Assembly (NCBI GenBank): GCA_009809945.1
Contig: WTPW01001078.1
Coordinates: forward strand, 138,285 to 202,284
Reading direction: 5' to 3'
Length of the DNA: 64,000 bases
Source of the DNA: Gigaspora margarita
Taxonomy: Eukaryota; Glomeromycota; Glomeromycetes; Diversisporales; Gigasporaceae
The notes below the pieces were generated by a model, which made no database searches, was not told the DNA's origin, and saw nothing but the letters and a program-made list of their open reading frames with translations. Made by a program: the position numbers and the translations under genes. This document shows, piece by piece, positions 1-10,928 of the stretch (position 1 is its first letter; each line of letters starts with the position of its first letter).

Positions 1-1500
1 TTTTTTTTAATATTTCGAATTGTTTCGAAATATTTAGGACTGGGCTGGATATGTAGATCTCTATCCTAAATCATACCAAGGATGCGTTTAATTAATATTT
101 TCAAAATGTTTCGATTTGTTTCGAAATGTTTCAATGATCATAGTACAAAATCAGATTAGATCTTTGTTTATTTTTTTTGTTTATAATTTAGATCTTCTAT
201 CACTTTTACATTGTTTTTTCATTTTTGCTTTGTTTTTTTTGTTACGTTTCGTTTCGTTTAGTATCATTTTTTTTCTTTTATTTATTATTATTTTTTAATT
301 TTTTTTATTTTATTTCTACAAAAAAACACTTTTTGGCATAAAATATAGAGACTTTCCGACACTTTGCGCAAGGCAACACATTGGTGTTGTCCTAGTTGGT
401 ATCATCGCTGGTGTTGTAGTTGATGTCGTTGTTGATGTCGTTGTTGGAATTGTCGCTAGCTTGTGTCGTTAGTGTTCTTGTGGAATAGCTTTACGTGCCT
501 CTTGGTATTCTTGTAGATAGTATTGCATAGATTTTTAGTATTCTTGTAGGTGGTCCATTTGTTTTTTTCTTGCGTTCATATGGGGTGGTCTTGCTCATTT
601 CTCTTGCATTCGTATAGGGTGGTCTTGCTCATTCTCTTGCGTTCGTACGGGGTCATATAGGTAATTTTTTTTGGTCCTCTTGTGTTTGTACAGGTGGTAT
701 AACACTAACACTTTTGAGAATAGTTTTTTTATTTTTTTACTTACTATTTTTTAGAAAGTAGGAAAAATAAGCGAATATAAGCGAATAGAAGCGAATATGA
801 GCGAATAGAAGCAAATATAATGGAGATTTGGGGTTTTGTTTTTATTTTTATTCAGTTTGCTTATATTCCGTTATTTTTTTTTTATTTATTTCTTTAATTT
901 TTATTTTTTTATTATTCCAGTACATTGCGAAAACCTTCAACGATTTCTAAATTATAAGAAATGAACTCTTACTTTAGAAAAATAGAGATTTGGAGCTTTG
1001 TTTTTTTTTATTTAGTTTGCTTACGTTTTTGTCTTTGTTTGTTTTTCTTTTGTTTTACTTATTTTTTAATTTTATTTTATTTATTCCTGACTTTTTTCGA
1101 AACTTTGCAAGAAAATGATCTGACTTTTCTGATACTTGCAAGAACAACAACTCTAACTTCTTCGACACTTTGCAAGAAATAGTGAATATAAGCGATGAAG
1201 TGCGAAAGTAGTTAAAAATTATTACTATTTTTTCGGTTTTGTTTTTTTTTGTTATTTTTTTTGGGGGTTTTTTTTTGGGTTTTCATTTTTTTTTAATAAT
1301 ATATAATAAAAATATGTAATATAATATAATATATAATAATAATAAATAAATAATTTTTATATTAAATTGCGAAAACTTGCAAATATTGATTATTTAATTT
1401 AAAATATAATATATAATAATAATAAATAAAAAAATAAAATTTATAATAAATTGCGAAACCTTGCGAGCATGATTATGTGAATATAATAATTATTAATTGA
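1..1500. other. T-rich low-complexity stretch without a supportable gene
   Basis: Long T runs alternate with AT-rich sequence. Positions 380-480 carry degenerate GTTGTTG/GTCGTTG steps resembling those near 25890-25960, and 540-650 has three rough copies of a GGGTGGTCTTGCTCATT phrase. Open frames at 116-298 and 961-1182 encode almost only Phe, Leu and Ile and have no domain, so I read them as by-products of T-richness. Short patches such as GCGAAT(A/G)TAAGCGAATA (775-810) are simple repeats. Confidence 0.6.
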
Positions 1501-1510
1501 TATTATATTA

Positions 1511-1639
1511 GATATATATCGATGATCAACACCTCTGCCGATTATTATCAATAGTGATAGTAATCGATTAACCGGATATATATTGATTACTATCACTATC
1601 GATAATAATCGGCAGGGGTGTTGATCATCGATATATATC
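1511..1639. repeat. Long near-perfect hairpin (inverted repeat)
   Basis: The left arm (1511-1566) and right arm (1584-1639) are reverse complements over about 55 bp with two mismatches, separated by a short spacer containing TTAACCGGATATA. The outer ends read GATATATATCGATGATCAAC. A partial further copy (ACCGGTTAGTAATCGATATA) follows at 1642-1661. The structure suits a foldback MITE or a cruciform-forming repeat. No clear target duplication is visible. Confidence 0.75.
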
Positions 1640-2049
1640 TTACCGGTTAGTAATCGATATATATCTATATATAAAATTTGCCGATGATTAGATAAAAAAT
1701 ATAATATATGGAATTACCGAATTTGACATAAAAGTTAGCAAAGTTTACTTTTTGGATCTCTTAGAATTTTTTTTATTAGCAATAAGAGTTTCAAATATTA
1801 AAACCAACATTTGATGATTGTAATTTTGCTAAAGATCCATAACATAAAACAAAGTGCTTGAACAACCTCTTTGTTTACTTTATTAATAAACAGTTTTGGC
1901 TAATTAGCATTAATTTTATGAAAAAAAGATGGTCTGCGCCTCCAGGCTTTTTTCAATGAAACGGCAACTCACTGGATCAGTTTTTTTGGCCCCCGACTAT
2001 TTAAAATTTTATTTCCAATCAATTGATTTAGGCACTTAAAAACACTCTA

Positions 2050-2715
2050 ATTCTATTGTACTACTTATTCTGAATCTAATTCTACTATTCTACTTGTTCA
2101 AAATCTACTATGCTACTTGTTCCAAATCTAATTCTACTATGCTATTTATCCCGAATCTAATTTTACTGTCCTACTTGTTCTTGTTCCGAATCTAATTCTA
2201 CTGTGCTATTTATCTCGAATCTAATTCCATCATAATATTTATCCTGAATTCTACTATGCTACTTGACCTAAATCTAATTCTACTATACTACTTGGTTTGA
2301 ATCTAATTCTACCATGCTATTTGTTTCAAATCTAATTCTACCATATTACTTGTTTGAATCTAATTCTACTATGCTACTTGTTCCAAATCTAATTCTACTA
2401 CTGCTTGTTCTGAATCTATTTCTACTGAGCTATTTGTTCTAGATCTAACTCTATCATGCTACTTGTTTCAAATCTAACTCTACTATGTCACTTGTTTCAA
2501 ATATAACTACTGTACTACTTGTTCTAAATCTAACTACTGTGCTACCTGTTCCAAATCTAACTACTGCATTACTTGTCCTGAACATAACATGTTACTTGTC
2601 TCAAATCTAATTACCATGCTACTTGTCGTGACTAACTATTGTGCTACTTGTCTCAAATCTAACTACTGTAGACTTGTCCTGAAACTAATCACCATGCTAC
2701 TTGTCCAGTTGCTAG
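2050..2715. repeat. Minisatellite, ~27-29 bp unit, over 20 copies
   Basis: A degenerate tandem array based on TTCTACTATGCTACTTG, then a variable TTCYRAATCTAA segment. Units shrink from about 29 to 27 bp towards the 3' end, where the phrase becomes TAACTACTGTGCTACTTG. The hydrophobic open frame at 2589-2894 is the tail of this array read in one frame and is not a gene. Confidence 0.85.
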
Positions 2716-3565
2716 TTATCATATTACCAAAGATTGCTATATATTTTATAATCTTGGTGATTGGTGATTGGTTGGATTTAAATTTATATAATGATCTGCA
2801 TTATGCATATTGTTTACTTGTTTATATTTTTTTAACCAATCAAATCAAATATCTACCATGCTATTGTTTATATTATTATGCCATTGTTTTTTGAAGTTTG
2901 TTAGTTTGAAGTATCATTTTATAATAGTTCTATAGGTTAAAGTTAGGATCAAAGAGTATAGTTTAGTTCTATATTAGTATTAGTGTAGCAAAATTCTAAT
3001 GTATTGGCAAAATAAATCTGTAGTTAGAGTTAGCAAGGTTCTATAGAATTAATGTTGGCAAAGTAAATCTGTAGTTAGGGTTAGTGATATTTCATAGTTA
3101 GTATTGATAAAGTATACTGTAGTTAGGGTTAGTAGATTTTATAGTTAGAATTAGTATTGATAAAATCAGTTTGTAGTTAAAGTTAACAAAGTATTAGATT
3201 TTAATAAAAACTATATACTTTATTGTAATATTATTATAATGTATATTGATTAGTAAAAAAATTATAAAATTATTATATGATCTAAGAGGTGCACTATGGT
3301 ACAAGTGTACTAAATTTTAAAACCCAAATATCATACCTCAAAATCTTATAATTATTAGAGCTGCTCTATGAAGAAAATGATCTGTATAGGCACGTGTTTT
3401 TACAGAAAAACACAGTCAAGTGTAGCACAAGCAGATGTTCAGGTTTGTACATCTGTGATCTGTGTTAGTATGTTGAATTGGTCTGAATTGAACTGTTTAT
3501 CTAGACATTTTGAACTATAAATAGATCAGACTTTACTAAACCAAAACTTATAGGTTTTGGCACAG

Positions 3566-3768
3566 GTAATTATGGGACCCCTGAATACATTTATATTACA
3601 TTATTTCTTTTATATCACCTTTGGTTGTACATTTAATAATACAATTTTCTAAAAAACATAAGTGTACCCATACAATTTTGCCATTTTAATACTAGTAAAC
3701 TTAGTAGATATCACCTCAATTATTATGATAAACATTTTTTATAGTCTATTCAGGGGTCCTGTAATTAT
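3566..3768. mobile_element. hAT-type MITE with perfect 8-bp target duplication
   Basis: The element body is 3574-3760 (187 bp). Its ends read GGGACCCCTGAATA and TATTCAGGGGTCCT, a 14-bp terminal inverted repeat with one mismatch. It is flanked on both sides by GTAATTAT (3566-3573 and 3761-3768). An 8-bp target duplication with TIRs of this type is characteristic of hAT transposons. It has no coding capacity. The GGACCCC TIR start recurs at the element ending at 42469. Confidence 0.85.
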
Positions 3769-4124
3769 ATGAAAATAACGTGCTCATACATGCTACCCAA
3801 TGCATGTATCAATACTGTAAAATATAATATATGTGCTATTCTGTCATATTTTGGTTCATGTTTTATGCTTTTATATGCCATATAACATGTACCTATCCAG
3901 ACAAACCCATGTCAATTTGTATCAATATCCAGACCACTTTTTTTATAGGGCTGGATAGAGTTGACCAGATTTTAATTAGTATTAGCCATATAAAATATTA
4001 TATAAAATTATATAAATTATATGATATATAATTTTATTTTATATAAATAATATATATAGTATTTTATATAACTTATAAAATCATATGATATAGTAAAATT
4101 CATTACTGGTAAGCATTAGGATCA

Positions 4125-4225
4125 TCCTATAAATTTTATTTGTTCTTCCTTATAAAAAATTTTAATTTTTTTTAATGAAGATGAAATAGGCCTTTTTCAA
4201 AAATCAATTTTGGTGGCATCACTAG
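4125..4225. repeat. Dispersed ~95-bp repeat, second copy at 13297-13396
   Basis: A segment running through TTAATGAAGATGAAATAGG and CTTTTTCAAAAATCAATTT to GGTGGCATCACTA is repeated in the same orientation near 13297-13396 with few differences. The rest of the flanks diverges. I cannot say which element family it belongs to. Confidence 0.65.
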
Positions 4226-5749
4226 ATGAATCACAAATTAAATATTGTTTAGTTTTACTAAGCATTAAATCCAATTTTGAATAGTAAAAATAAATTATAA
4301 GATTATTATTACAATATAAAAAAATTAAACACTATTTTTTTTTATTACTAAGTTGTCCTAATTGGCTAAAATTTAATATCTACATCTTGTAACAAGTTTT
4401 TTTAACAAAATTATTATAAAAATTATTCAATTAATTATAATACTTGTACATAATTTTTATACTAGTTAATTATATTAAAAAAGATACTTAAAATCATTCT
4501 AAATCTATTTTAAAATTATTAAAAAAAAAATATTAATAAAGCAATTTTATTTAGGATATTTTTAGACATCTTTAGTTAGAGATATATTTTAAGCCTAATA
4601 GCCAATTAAAAAACAAACAATTATATAATAATCATTTTTGTATAATTCAAAGATAGCGTAAAGAATATTTATTACAAATTAGTTTAACAAAACAAAAACA
4701 TTAATAAAAAAAGCAAAAAAATAAAAAAATATGAAAAATACAAGAATTGGCTATCTAAACCTATTTTAAGGCACTAATTAAAAATGTTAAAAAGGCAATT
4801 TTATTTATAATACTTTTTTTGTTCCAATACTATATAACTCTAATTCTAATTAAAATTATATACAGTATAATTGGGCATAGTTTTAAGCCAGAATGTATAA
4901 GCTAAACATTTCTGGCTAGAGATGTCTAGAATTTTCCTTTTATTTATATATCTGTTCTACCACTAACTTTAACCCTAATTTTAATAAAAAATCATGTAAA
5001 TACATAGCTTTAACCATCTTATTTTTTTTTTGAAATTTGGAATTTTTTAAAAATAAATCGATTTCAATTTTAGATAACCTCTGCTTTTTTGCTGTAAAAA
5101 AAAATCTAAATAATACTGTAATTAAAATATTAATCCAATCCAGTGGATCGTAAGATATAGTGTATGAGCAAAAATTTTTAATAGAAATATTGTGATCATT
5201 AAAATTAAATATAATAGAATTACATATAAACTAGTAATAAAACGCGGCGTTTTATAGGGCTGGAGCCTTAAGTATTAATACTAAATTCTTTTTTTGTTTA
5301 AACTTTCGTAAAATTAGCATTGTTGCTTATCTAATACATCAGAATGTATAATATATAATATATAATATAATTAAATCCAATTAATTATTAATATAAGCAA
5401 CATATTTTATAAATTTATATGAAAACGCAACGAACAAAATAAATAATTCATAAAGTCACAATGAAAGACATAAATAGTTAATTCATAAAGTCAGATAGAA
5501 AGAAATCTCTGCTCATCAGCTAATCTCTGTAATGTATATTTTCTCAATTTTTTTAATTTATTTTAGCTCGGATTCTTTTGATATAGCAACAATTGTAAAA
5601 CCTGTAGTATGTTCCTTGTCGCCAATGTTTATTACAATCATTGTCGAAAAGCTTAATTTTCTAAAAAAAGTAAATTAAATAAATAATGTTTAAACATACT
5701 GTATTAATAGAATTTTTCGTTTGCGATGATCTGCCTTTTTGTTAATTCA

Positions 5750-5830
5750 CTACGTATTTCGATAACTTAACTGTTCTTCAGGTGTCATTGAAGCTAATCT
5801 TAGCGGTCTTTTACTCAGGCGTATAAATTC
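5750..5830 (-). pseudogene. Possible last-exon remnant, unknown protein
   Basis: Read on minus, a CAG acceptor-like site at 5831-5833 is followed by 26 sense codons ending in TAG, giving a peptide containing KRPLRLASMTPEEQLSYRNT. Codon use and composition look protein-like, unlike the surrounding AT noise. A poly-A run lies just upstream on the coding strand, so a retro-copied or transposon-borne exon is possible. Beyond the stop the same frame still reads IN-KKADHRKRK, hinting at one mutated codon pair. No family recognised. Confidence 0.2.
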
Positions 5831-6022
5831 CTGTTTTTTTTTTTTTTTTTTTTTTTAGAAATTTCGTAAAATAATAATAATAATAAATAAATAAATAAAA
5901 TTAAACGTGTCGAACTATTAATTAGTTTATTAATCATTTTGCTTTAATATTTCAATTAAATGATCGAATTGCTGATTAAAGGTTTTACAGGGGATTGTGA
6001 AATTTTTTATCATTACGTATTG

Positions 6023-6095
6023 CAGGGCGGGAGCCGGACATCAATAAGATTTCTATGAGTACGGCTATAAGGTCTTTCACTCCGCTCCCATCCCA
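6023..6095. repeat. Short GC-rich inverted repeat
   Basis: GGGCGGGAGCCGGA (left) and TCCGCTCCCATCCC (right) can pair with one bulge around a ~45-nt loop. The start CAGGGCGGGAG resembles a hAT-type TIR, but I find no matching 8-bp flanks. It could be an eroded MITE or a structured RNA; the sequence does not decide. Confidence 0.35.
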
Positions 6096-6403
6096 ATAAA
6101 TTATAAATCTACTATCTTTAAACAGTAAAAACGCGACGCTATATCAAAATTAGCAAGGATACAATGAAGCAATCAAATAATCCTATGATTTAATTTATAT
6201 CGGTTTATTTTTTTATTAATAATTAAAATAACGATTTCATAACAAAGAAATTAATCAGCCAATCAAATACAATAATTCAATTTATAACTATTATCAATTT
6301 TAATCATTTTGTCTTTGCGATTGTAGAAGTAAAAATACAGTCATGAAGACAAAAATGCCCATATCTCGCGATCCACTGGGCCAATTTAATGTTTCAACTG
6401 CCA

Positions 6404-6634
6404 TTAGGCCATACAAAATTAATCAATTGGTTTTCATAACCCGGCCGGGTCAAAATTTGTAAACTTCTAAAAATTTTTTTTATATGTTTTAATAACCGGG
6501 TGGAATTTTAAAAAAAATTTTTTATAATTTTGTAAAATTTTATATATGAAATTTAAAAAAAAAAAGCCGGCCGGCCGGGTCAATTAAAAAGTTTCGTGTT
6601 ATGAAAACCAAGTAATTAAATTTGTATGGCCTTA
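6404..6634. mobile_element. PIF/Harbinger-like MITE flanked by TTA
   Basis: Element 6407-6631 (225 bp) has 34-bp terminal inverted repeats with few mismatches, starting GGCCATACAAA and ending TTTGTATGGCC, and running inwards to GGTTTTCATAAC. It is flanked by TTA on both sides (6404-6406, 6632-6634), the 3-bp TWA target duplication expected of PIF/Harbinger elements. Internally CCGGCCGGGTCAA occurs twice (6441 and ~6570) with a diverged CCGGGTGG between, the most GC-rich spots of the region. Noncoding. Confidence 0.75.
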
Positions 6635-7471
6635 TGTTCGCAATTCTTTCCTCTCAAAATTTGTTATATATATATAGGAGGTTTACTTTAGTACGAAATC
6701 GACTTATTCTCAGAGAATCTCTAGATTCCAAAAAAGGGAAATTACATAGTAAATATATCCCCGCGGATCATGAATTAATTGTTAAGAGAATCGCCCATAT
6801 AATGCATATTTAACAAAGAGCAATTTACTTTCACTTTTTGTTACAGTAGCAACCTATAATGAATACCAATAATAAAAAGTATATTCAATAATAAATTATA
6901 TTTTGGATTTTCATAAATGATCAAACCTAATCAAATCTTGAACCCAGATACAAATATATAGTAATCTATAAAATTCTAACAAAATTTTTAGCTTTACGAA
7001 TGTAATCATTATAGTCAGTAATCTACAAAATTCTAAAATTAACTTTGCGAATGTAAAATAATAATCATTATAGCCAGTAATCTACAAAATTCTAACAAAA
7101 TTTTTAGCTTTACGAATTAATATAGTAATCATTATAGTCCGGATGCATGATCAAATGGATTAACACATTGTAAGAACATAACAAATGTATAATCATTTTT
7201 AATAATAGCATATATTGATTCAGTAGAAAAAAAATAATTACTGTTACTATATAATTGTCCATAGGTGATAAAAAAAGAATCTGAATATCATATAGTCTTG
7301 CTACGTAATAAAAGGAAGAGGTTTGCGAATTGTTCAATCCCTACCTTAAACTGCACTGAAATAATGCAGGAAAAATAAACTTAACTGATAAAATTGAAAA
7401 ACGAACAAAAATTTACATATTTACAAGAATAAGCATATAAATTGATTTCTATTAAGAGTGTACCGGGATGC

Positions 7472-9127
7472 TTAAAACAAGAAAGGTAAAACATTATCAT
7501 CCCACTCTTCTCCAACCCAATCACTAAGTTCCATAATTCTGGCTTCTACCTTACTTTGCTCAGCAACATGTTTTACCATTGTATCATAAAGCCAATCAAG
7601 CACAGAAGCTTCTTTAATAGATTCAACCATTGTATTATTGTCTAACAAAGGTTCTTCGGCGTTACTTCCATCGCTTGTTCGTTCGACATTCGATGATGGT
7701 TGTTCAGAAACTTTATCCAGTATACCATCTTTTTCGTCAACAATCTCCAGAGATTGTAGACTTTCAATTAAGGTATTCGGAGAAGAAGCTAGGGTAGGAA
7801 TTGAAGATTTTGGAAACAAAGCGGAAATCATTTTATGTTGCGGTGTAGTACATACTGCCTCAATAAACAATGTGGTAAGCCGTTGCATTACAGTAGTCAT
7901 CAACATATAAGCGAACAAAGTCTTTTGATCAAATGCAAAAACATCTCTCAAAGATGGTTGTCCAATCGTAGAACCATTCCAATTGTTAGAATGGGGAAAT
8001 GTAAATTTGTCCTCAAGTAAATGCTTATCAAAATTAAATTCAGGGATGAGCGTTGTTTGGACCCTAACCCGAGAATCTTGCCATGTATTCTGATTTGCAG
8101 ATGATGATGATGGTGACTTATCCTTGTTGACATTGGGAATAATAAGAGGTGCTTTGGAACGTGGAACGTTGCTATTATTTTTAGGAGTTGGAGTTGAATT
8201 GTGAGGTGGGGATGGAGGAGCTGCCCTATCGGGCTGCTTCTGTTGTTTCCGCAATCCTTCGACTTCTTGTTGTAGTCTTGAGTTTTCTTCTTGCAATCTT
8301 GTGTTTTCTTCTTGCAAGTGCACCAAAGCTTGTCGAAGCAAATTTATTTCTTCTTGCTGTTGTTCTTTCGTCGATTCCAAGCTTTGAATGTATTCTATAA
8401 AAAGTGATAGATTTTAATTCAATGATATAATTTAATTGAAGGAATACTATGATATTAATTATGTGATAATTAAAAGCTAACCTTTTCTTCGAACACGAAA
8501 GTTTCTGGCAGATATTTTATTACGAAGTTGCCGTCGTTCTTTTGAAGATAATTTTTTTAAATCAATTTGATTATTATCTTCGAGTTTATTCTGATCACTT
8601 TCTTTGCTATTATTGGGAGTTGCTGATAATTTGAGTGTAGCAAGGACATTAGATGGTGAATTATTCTTTGTTGGTAATGTGGAGCCAGATAAAGGCGAAG
8701 TTTTGCTGTCACTATATGATTCTTGCTTAAATGAAGGAAGTTTCGCCAGTAACTCGGCTAATTGCGCATTTAGAATAGCTAAAGAAGGCCCAACTTCAGA
8801 AGACGCATTTGTCGATTGGGAGAGTGCGGTAGTTTCTTCTACAAGATTTATTGAATTCATTTTAGGTTCTTCTGCTACGGAGTTAGGACTTGTCACTAAC
8901 GAAAAATCATCCGTAGCAGTCTGCATGGGTGTTGCATAAATCGACGAGTCAAGATTTGTAGCGTCCTTGACCAATTCACCTTCTAAATAATAACGGAAGA
9001 GATCAGAAGTGGTCATGTTTCCAATATCAACGTCTTCCTCCATTGCGTCGCTTCTCAAAAAATCCATGTCAATATATTCGTCGAAGGCATCATCTGTGCC
9101 ATAAGAGTTAGGGTCATTGGATGACAT
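7472..9127 (-). CDS. bZIP transcription factor (two exons, 522 aa)
   Basis: Sequence-specific DNA-binding transcription factor, expected in the nucleus as a dimer. Exon 1 is 9127-8482 and exon 2 is 8394-7472; joining them keeps frame (1569 nt including stop). The N-terminal half (1-190) is acidic and Ser/Thr/Asn-rich, typical of an activation region. The basic region spans about 192-215 and contains NKISARNFRVRRK with the N-x7-R signature (N203, R211). The intron splits the codon for E216, between basic region and zipper. The first zipper leucine L221 follows R211 by the canonical nine residues, and heptad positions L235, L242, L249, L256 and L263 continue it (position 228 is Gln). A Pro/Ser/Asn linker and a conserved-looking C-terminal region (about 310-522, with VQTTLIPEF) follow. 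The basic region resembles fungal AP-1-like or Atf-like factors; the exact orthologue is undetermined. This is the only intact gene I can support. Confidence 0.92.
8395..8481 (-). other. bZIP intron (87 nt, GT-AG)
   Basis: On minus the exon ends AAAAG|GTTAGC and resumes at TATAG|AATACATTC. Removing the 87 nt restores a continuous basic-region/leucine-zipper reading frame with a split Glu codon. Without splicing, the donor itself creates an immediate TAG stop. Splicing therefore decides whether the factor has a dimerisation domain. Confidence 0.9.
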
Positions 9128-9210
9128 AGCGAATAAAATTTCTTTTGTGTTAGTATATTGCAGTTTTTTTTTCTATTTATTCTAATAGTTTTCGAAGACG
9201 AACGAAAAGC

Positions 9211-9220
9211 AAATATATAA
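9211..9220 (-). promoter_or_regulatory. Candidate TATA box of the bZIP gene
   Basis: TTATATATTT on minus lies 84 nt upstream of the bZIP start codon, which would give a short 5' UTR of roughly 50 nt. In DNA this AT-rich such a match is weak on its own; position is the main support. No clear upstream operator was seen. Confidence 0.35.
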
Positions 9221-9954
9221 AGCTGACGGAAAGTAACGAGTATGTAAACGTATTATTATTAATATTATCAAAATAGTTTAAAAGAATTATCCAAGACATT
9301 CTATCCGACACATTCCGAAGATCCGTTACACGAATTATTTACTTTTATTAAATTTCCGTATGTTCGTATGGCAATTCTGATAGCATTTTAACTTGAGCAC
9401 CCCCAAAAAATAAGACACTAGTACTCCTTTAGAAGCCAAACTGCGGATATCTATAAAGATAATGTTCGGTTTTGTCAAAAACTACCGAGGGTGTAGGGTT
9501 GGATCGGTTCAGTTCGGTCCAGCCTCAGTCCTAATGAGACCAATCAAATAATACTTATTAGTCCGGTTACACAGTCCCCAAATCGGTGTTTAAGAAAAAA
9601 AAAAAATTTTTATTTAAAAAATTAATTATGATTTTTGATACCATTCGATTCGTTTTATTGAGATGAATTGAATGCAACCAAGTTCATAAAGAATTAATTT
9701 TTTAAAATTTTTTTGTTAATTTGTTTTTTTTATAATTTCTCGCCCTTCTTATATACAAAATTATATTCTGGTCACTATATCAAGATCGCAAGGGGATGCT
9801 AATTACTAACTCTTTTTAACGATCACTTGTACCAAACCTAATACAAAAGGTTAAATTTTCTTTAAAATATACTAAGCAAATAGATCTTTAACAACAATAT
9901 AAGCTTATTTTATATACAAAATTATATATCAGTCATCCCGATTTGTCACATGTA

Positions 9955-10080
9955 ATTCACATGCATATGAAATTTTAATAAAATACATATAAAATTACTA
10001 CTGTATAAACTTTGAAGCAATGATATTCTTCAACCTACATATTAATTTAAAATTAAATTTTGCGATTATATAGAGCAAAA
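9955..10080. repeat. Inverted duplicate of 13720-13830
   Basis: The reverse complement of this stretch, including AAACTTTGAAGCAATGATAT and TTCTTCAACC, is found at 13720-13830 with modest divergence. The two copies lie about 3.7 kb apart in opposite orientation and bracket the foldback and minisatellite cluster, so they may be ends of one large element or two independent copies. Confidence 0.65.
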
Positions 10081-10086
10081 GGAGAA

Positions 10087-10792
10087 TAAGCTAACCTTTT
10101 CTGCCAAGTTACAGTTCTGCCATTTTTGCACATATCGAAAATGTAACTTTGCCAAAAACAAATATTTTCTGATTTTAAGATGATAAATATATGTAAAAAC
10201 ATGCTCTGAACAACTTTACTTAGGAGATGGGTGGCTATTTATGTGCTAAAGTTAAAATTTTTGGCTTATCAATATAAACCTTTTTTTTTATTAGGGTAAC
10301 CTACTTTGGACTCTTAAGCAAAGTTGGTTGGCATATTATTTTACTTGTGTTTGAGGTCAAAACACATTTTCTCAAACTTTTTACTAAATAAAAAATGGGA
10401 TTAAAGTTAAAATAAAAATTTTTTTTTAAAAAATTTTTTTTAAAAAAAAATTTTTTTTACCTTTACTCCAATTTTTACTTATTAAAAGATTCAAAAAAAT
10501 GCAGTTTGATCTCAAATTTAAATACCGAATAACTTTGCTTAAAAGCCCAAAGTAAGATTACTCTAATAAAAAAAAGTTTTATATTGATAGCCAAAAATTT
10601 TTAAACTTTAGCACATAGATAGCCCATTTTTTTTATAAGATAACATAATTTTGTCTCTTAAGTAAAGTTGTTTAGAGCATGTTTTTATATATTTATTATC
10701 TTAAAATCAAAAAATATTTGTTTTTAACAAAGTTATATTTTCAATTTGTACAAAAATAGCAGAACTATAACTTGGCAGAAAAAGTTAGCTTA
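10087..10792. mobile_element. Foldback element with ~340-bp inverted arms
   Basis: The left arm begins TAAGCTAACCTTTTCTGCC and the right arm ends GGCAGAAAAAGTTAGCTTA. Inverted similarity extends inward through matching blocks (AACATGCTC, ACTTTACTTA, AGCCAAAAATTTT) to a centre of alternating A and T runs near 10415-10455. About 700 bp in total and noncoding. No clear target duplication. Confidence 0.75.
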
Positions 10793-10928
10793 GGACTATA
10801 TATAAGAACAAAATTATTTTGGGTTCTAAAACCCAAAATTAAAATTTGAAGATGAAATTGTTTTTGACCTATTTTACTTGAAAGATAAAATTATTTGATT
10901 TTGAATAGACAAAATTAGGGGATGGCTA

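Larger units (their letters stand above)
2716..7471. other. Gene-free AT-rich interval with dispersed repeats
   Basis: No convincing coding region apart from the weak exon-like remnant listed separately. At 2930-3200 there is a degenerate repeat of GTAGTTAGGGTTAG separated by AAAGTA/AAATCTG phrases. At 3285-3345 a GAGGTGCACTATGGTACA end resembles the MITE end near 24490. Homopolymer T (5837-5857) and A/AAT runs are common. Three direct copies of TCTACAAAATTCTAA(A/C) with CATTATAG lie at 6965-7140. Open frames at 3831-4031, 6622-6813 and 7110-7337 lack recognisable domains. Confidence 0.55.

Noticed and set aside
116..298. Phe/Leu-rich open frames near the left edge (also 961-1182), possible membrane peptides
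   Set aside because: Composition reflects T runs; no start context, conserved motif or intron structure.
2050..2715. CRISPR array
   Set aside because: Units are contiguous and degenerate with no constant repeat/variable spacer structure, no cas genes, and the DNA is eukaryotic.
2589..2894. 101-codon hydrophobic open frame
   Set aside because: It is the tail of the 27-bp minisatellite plus AT-rich sequence; residues follow the repeat unit and no domain is present.
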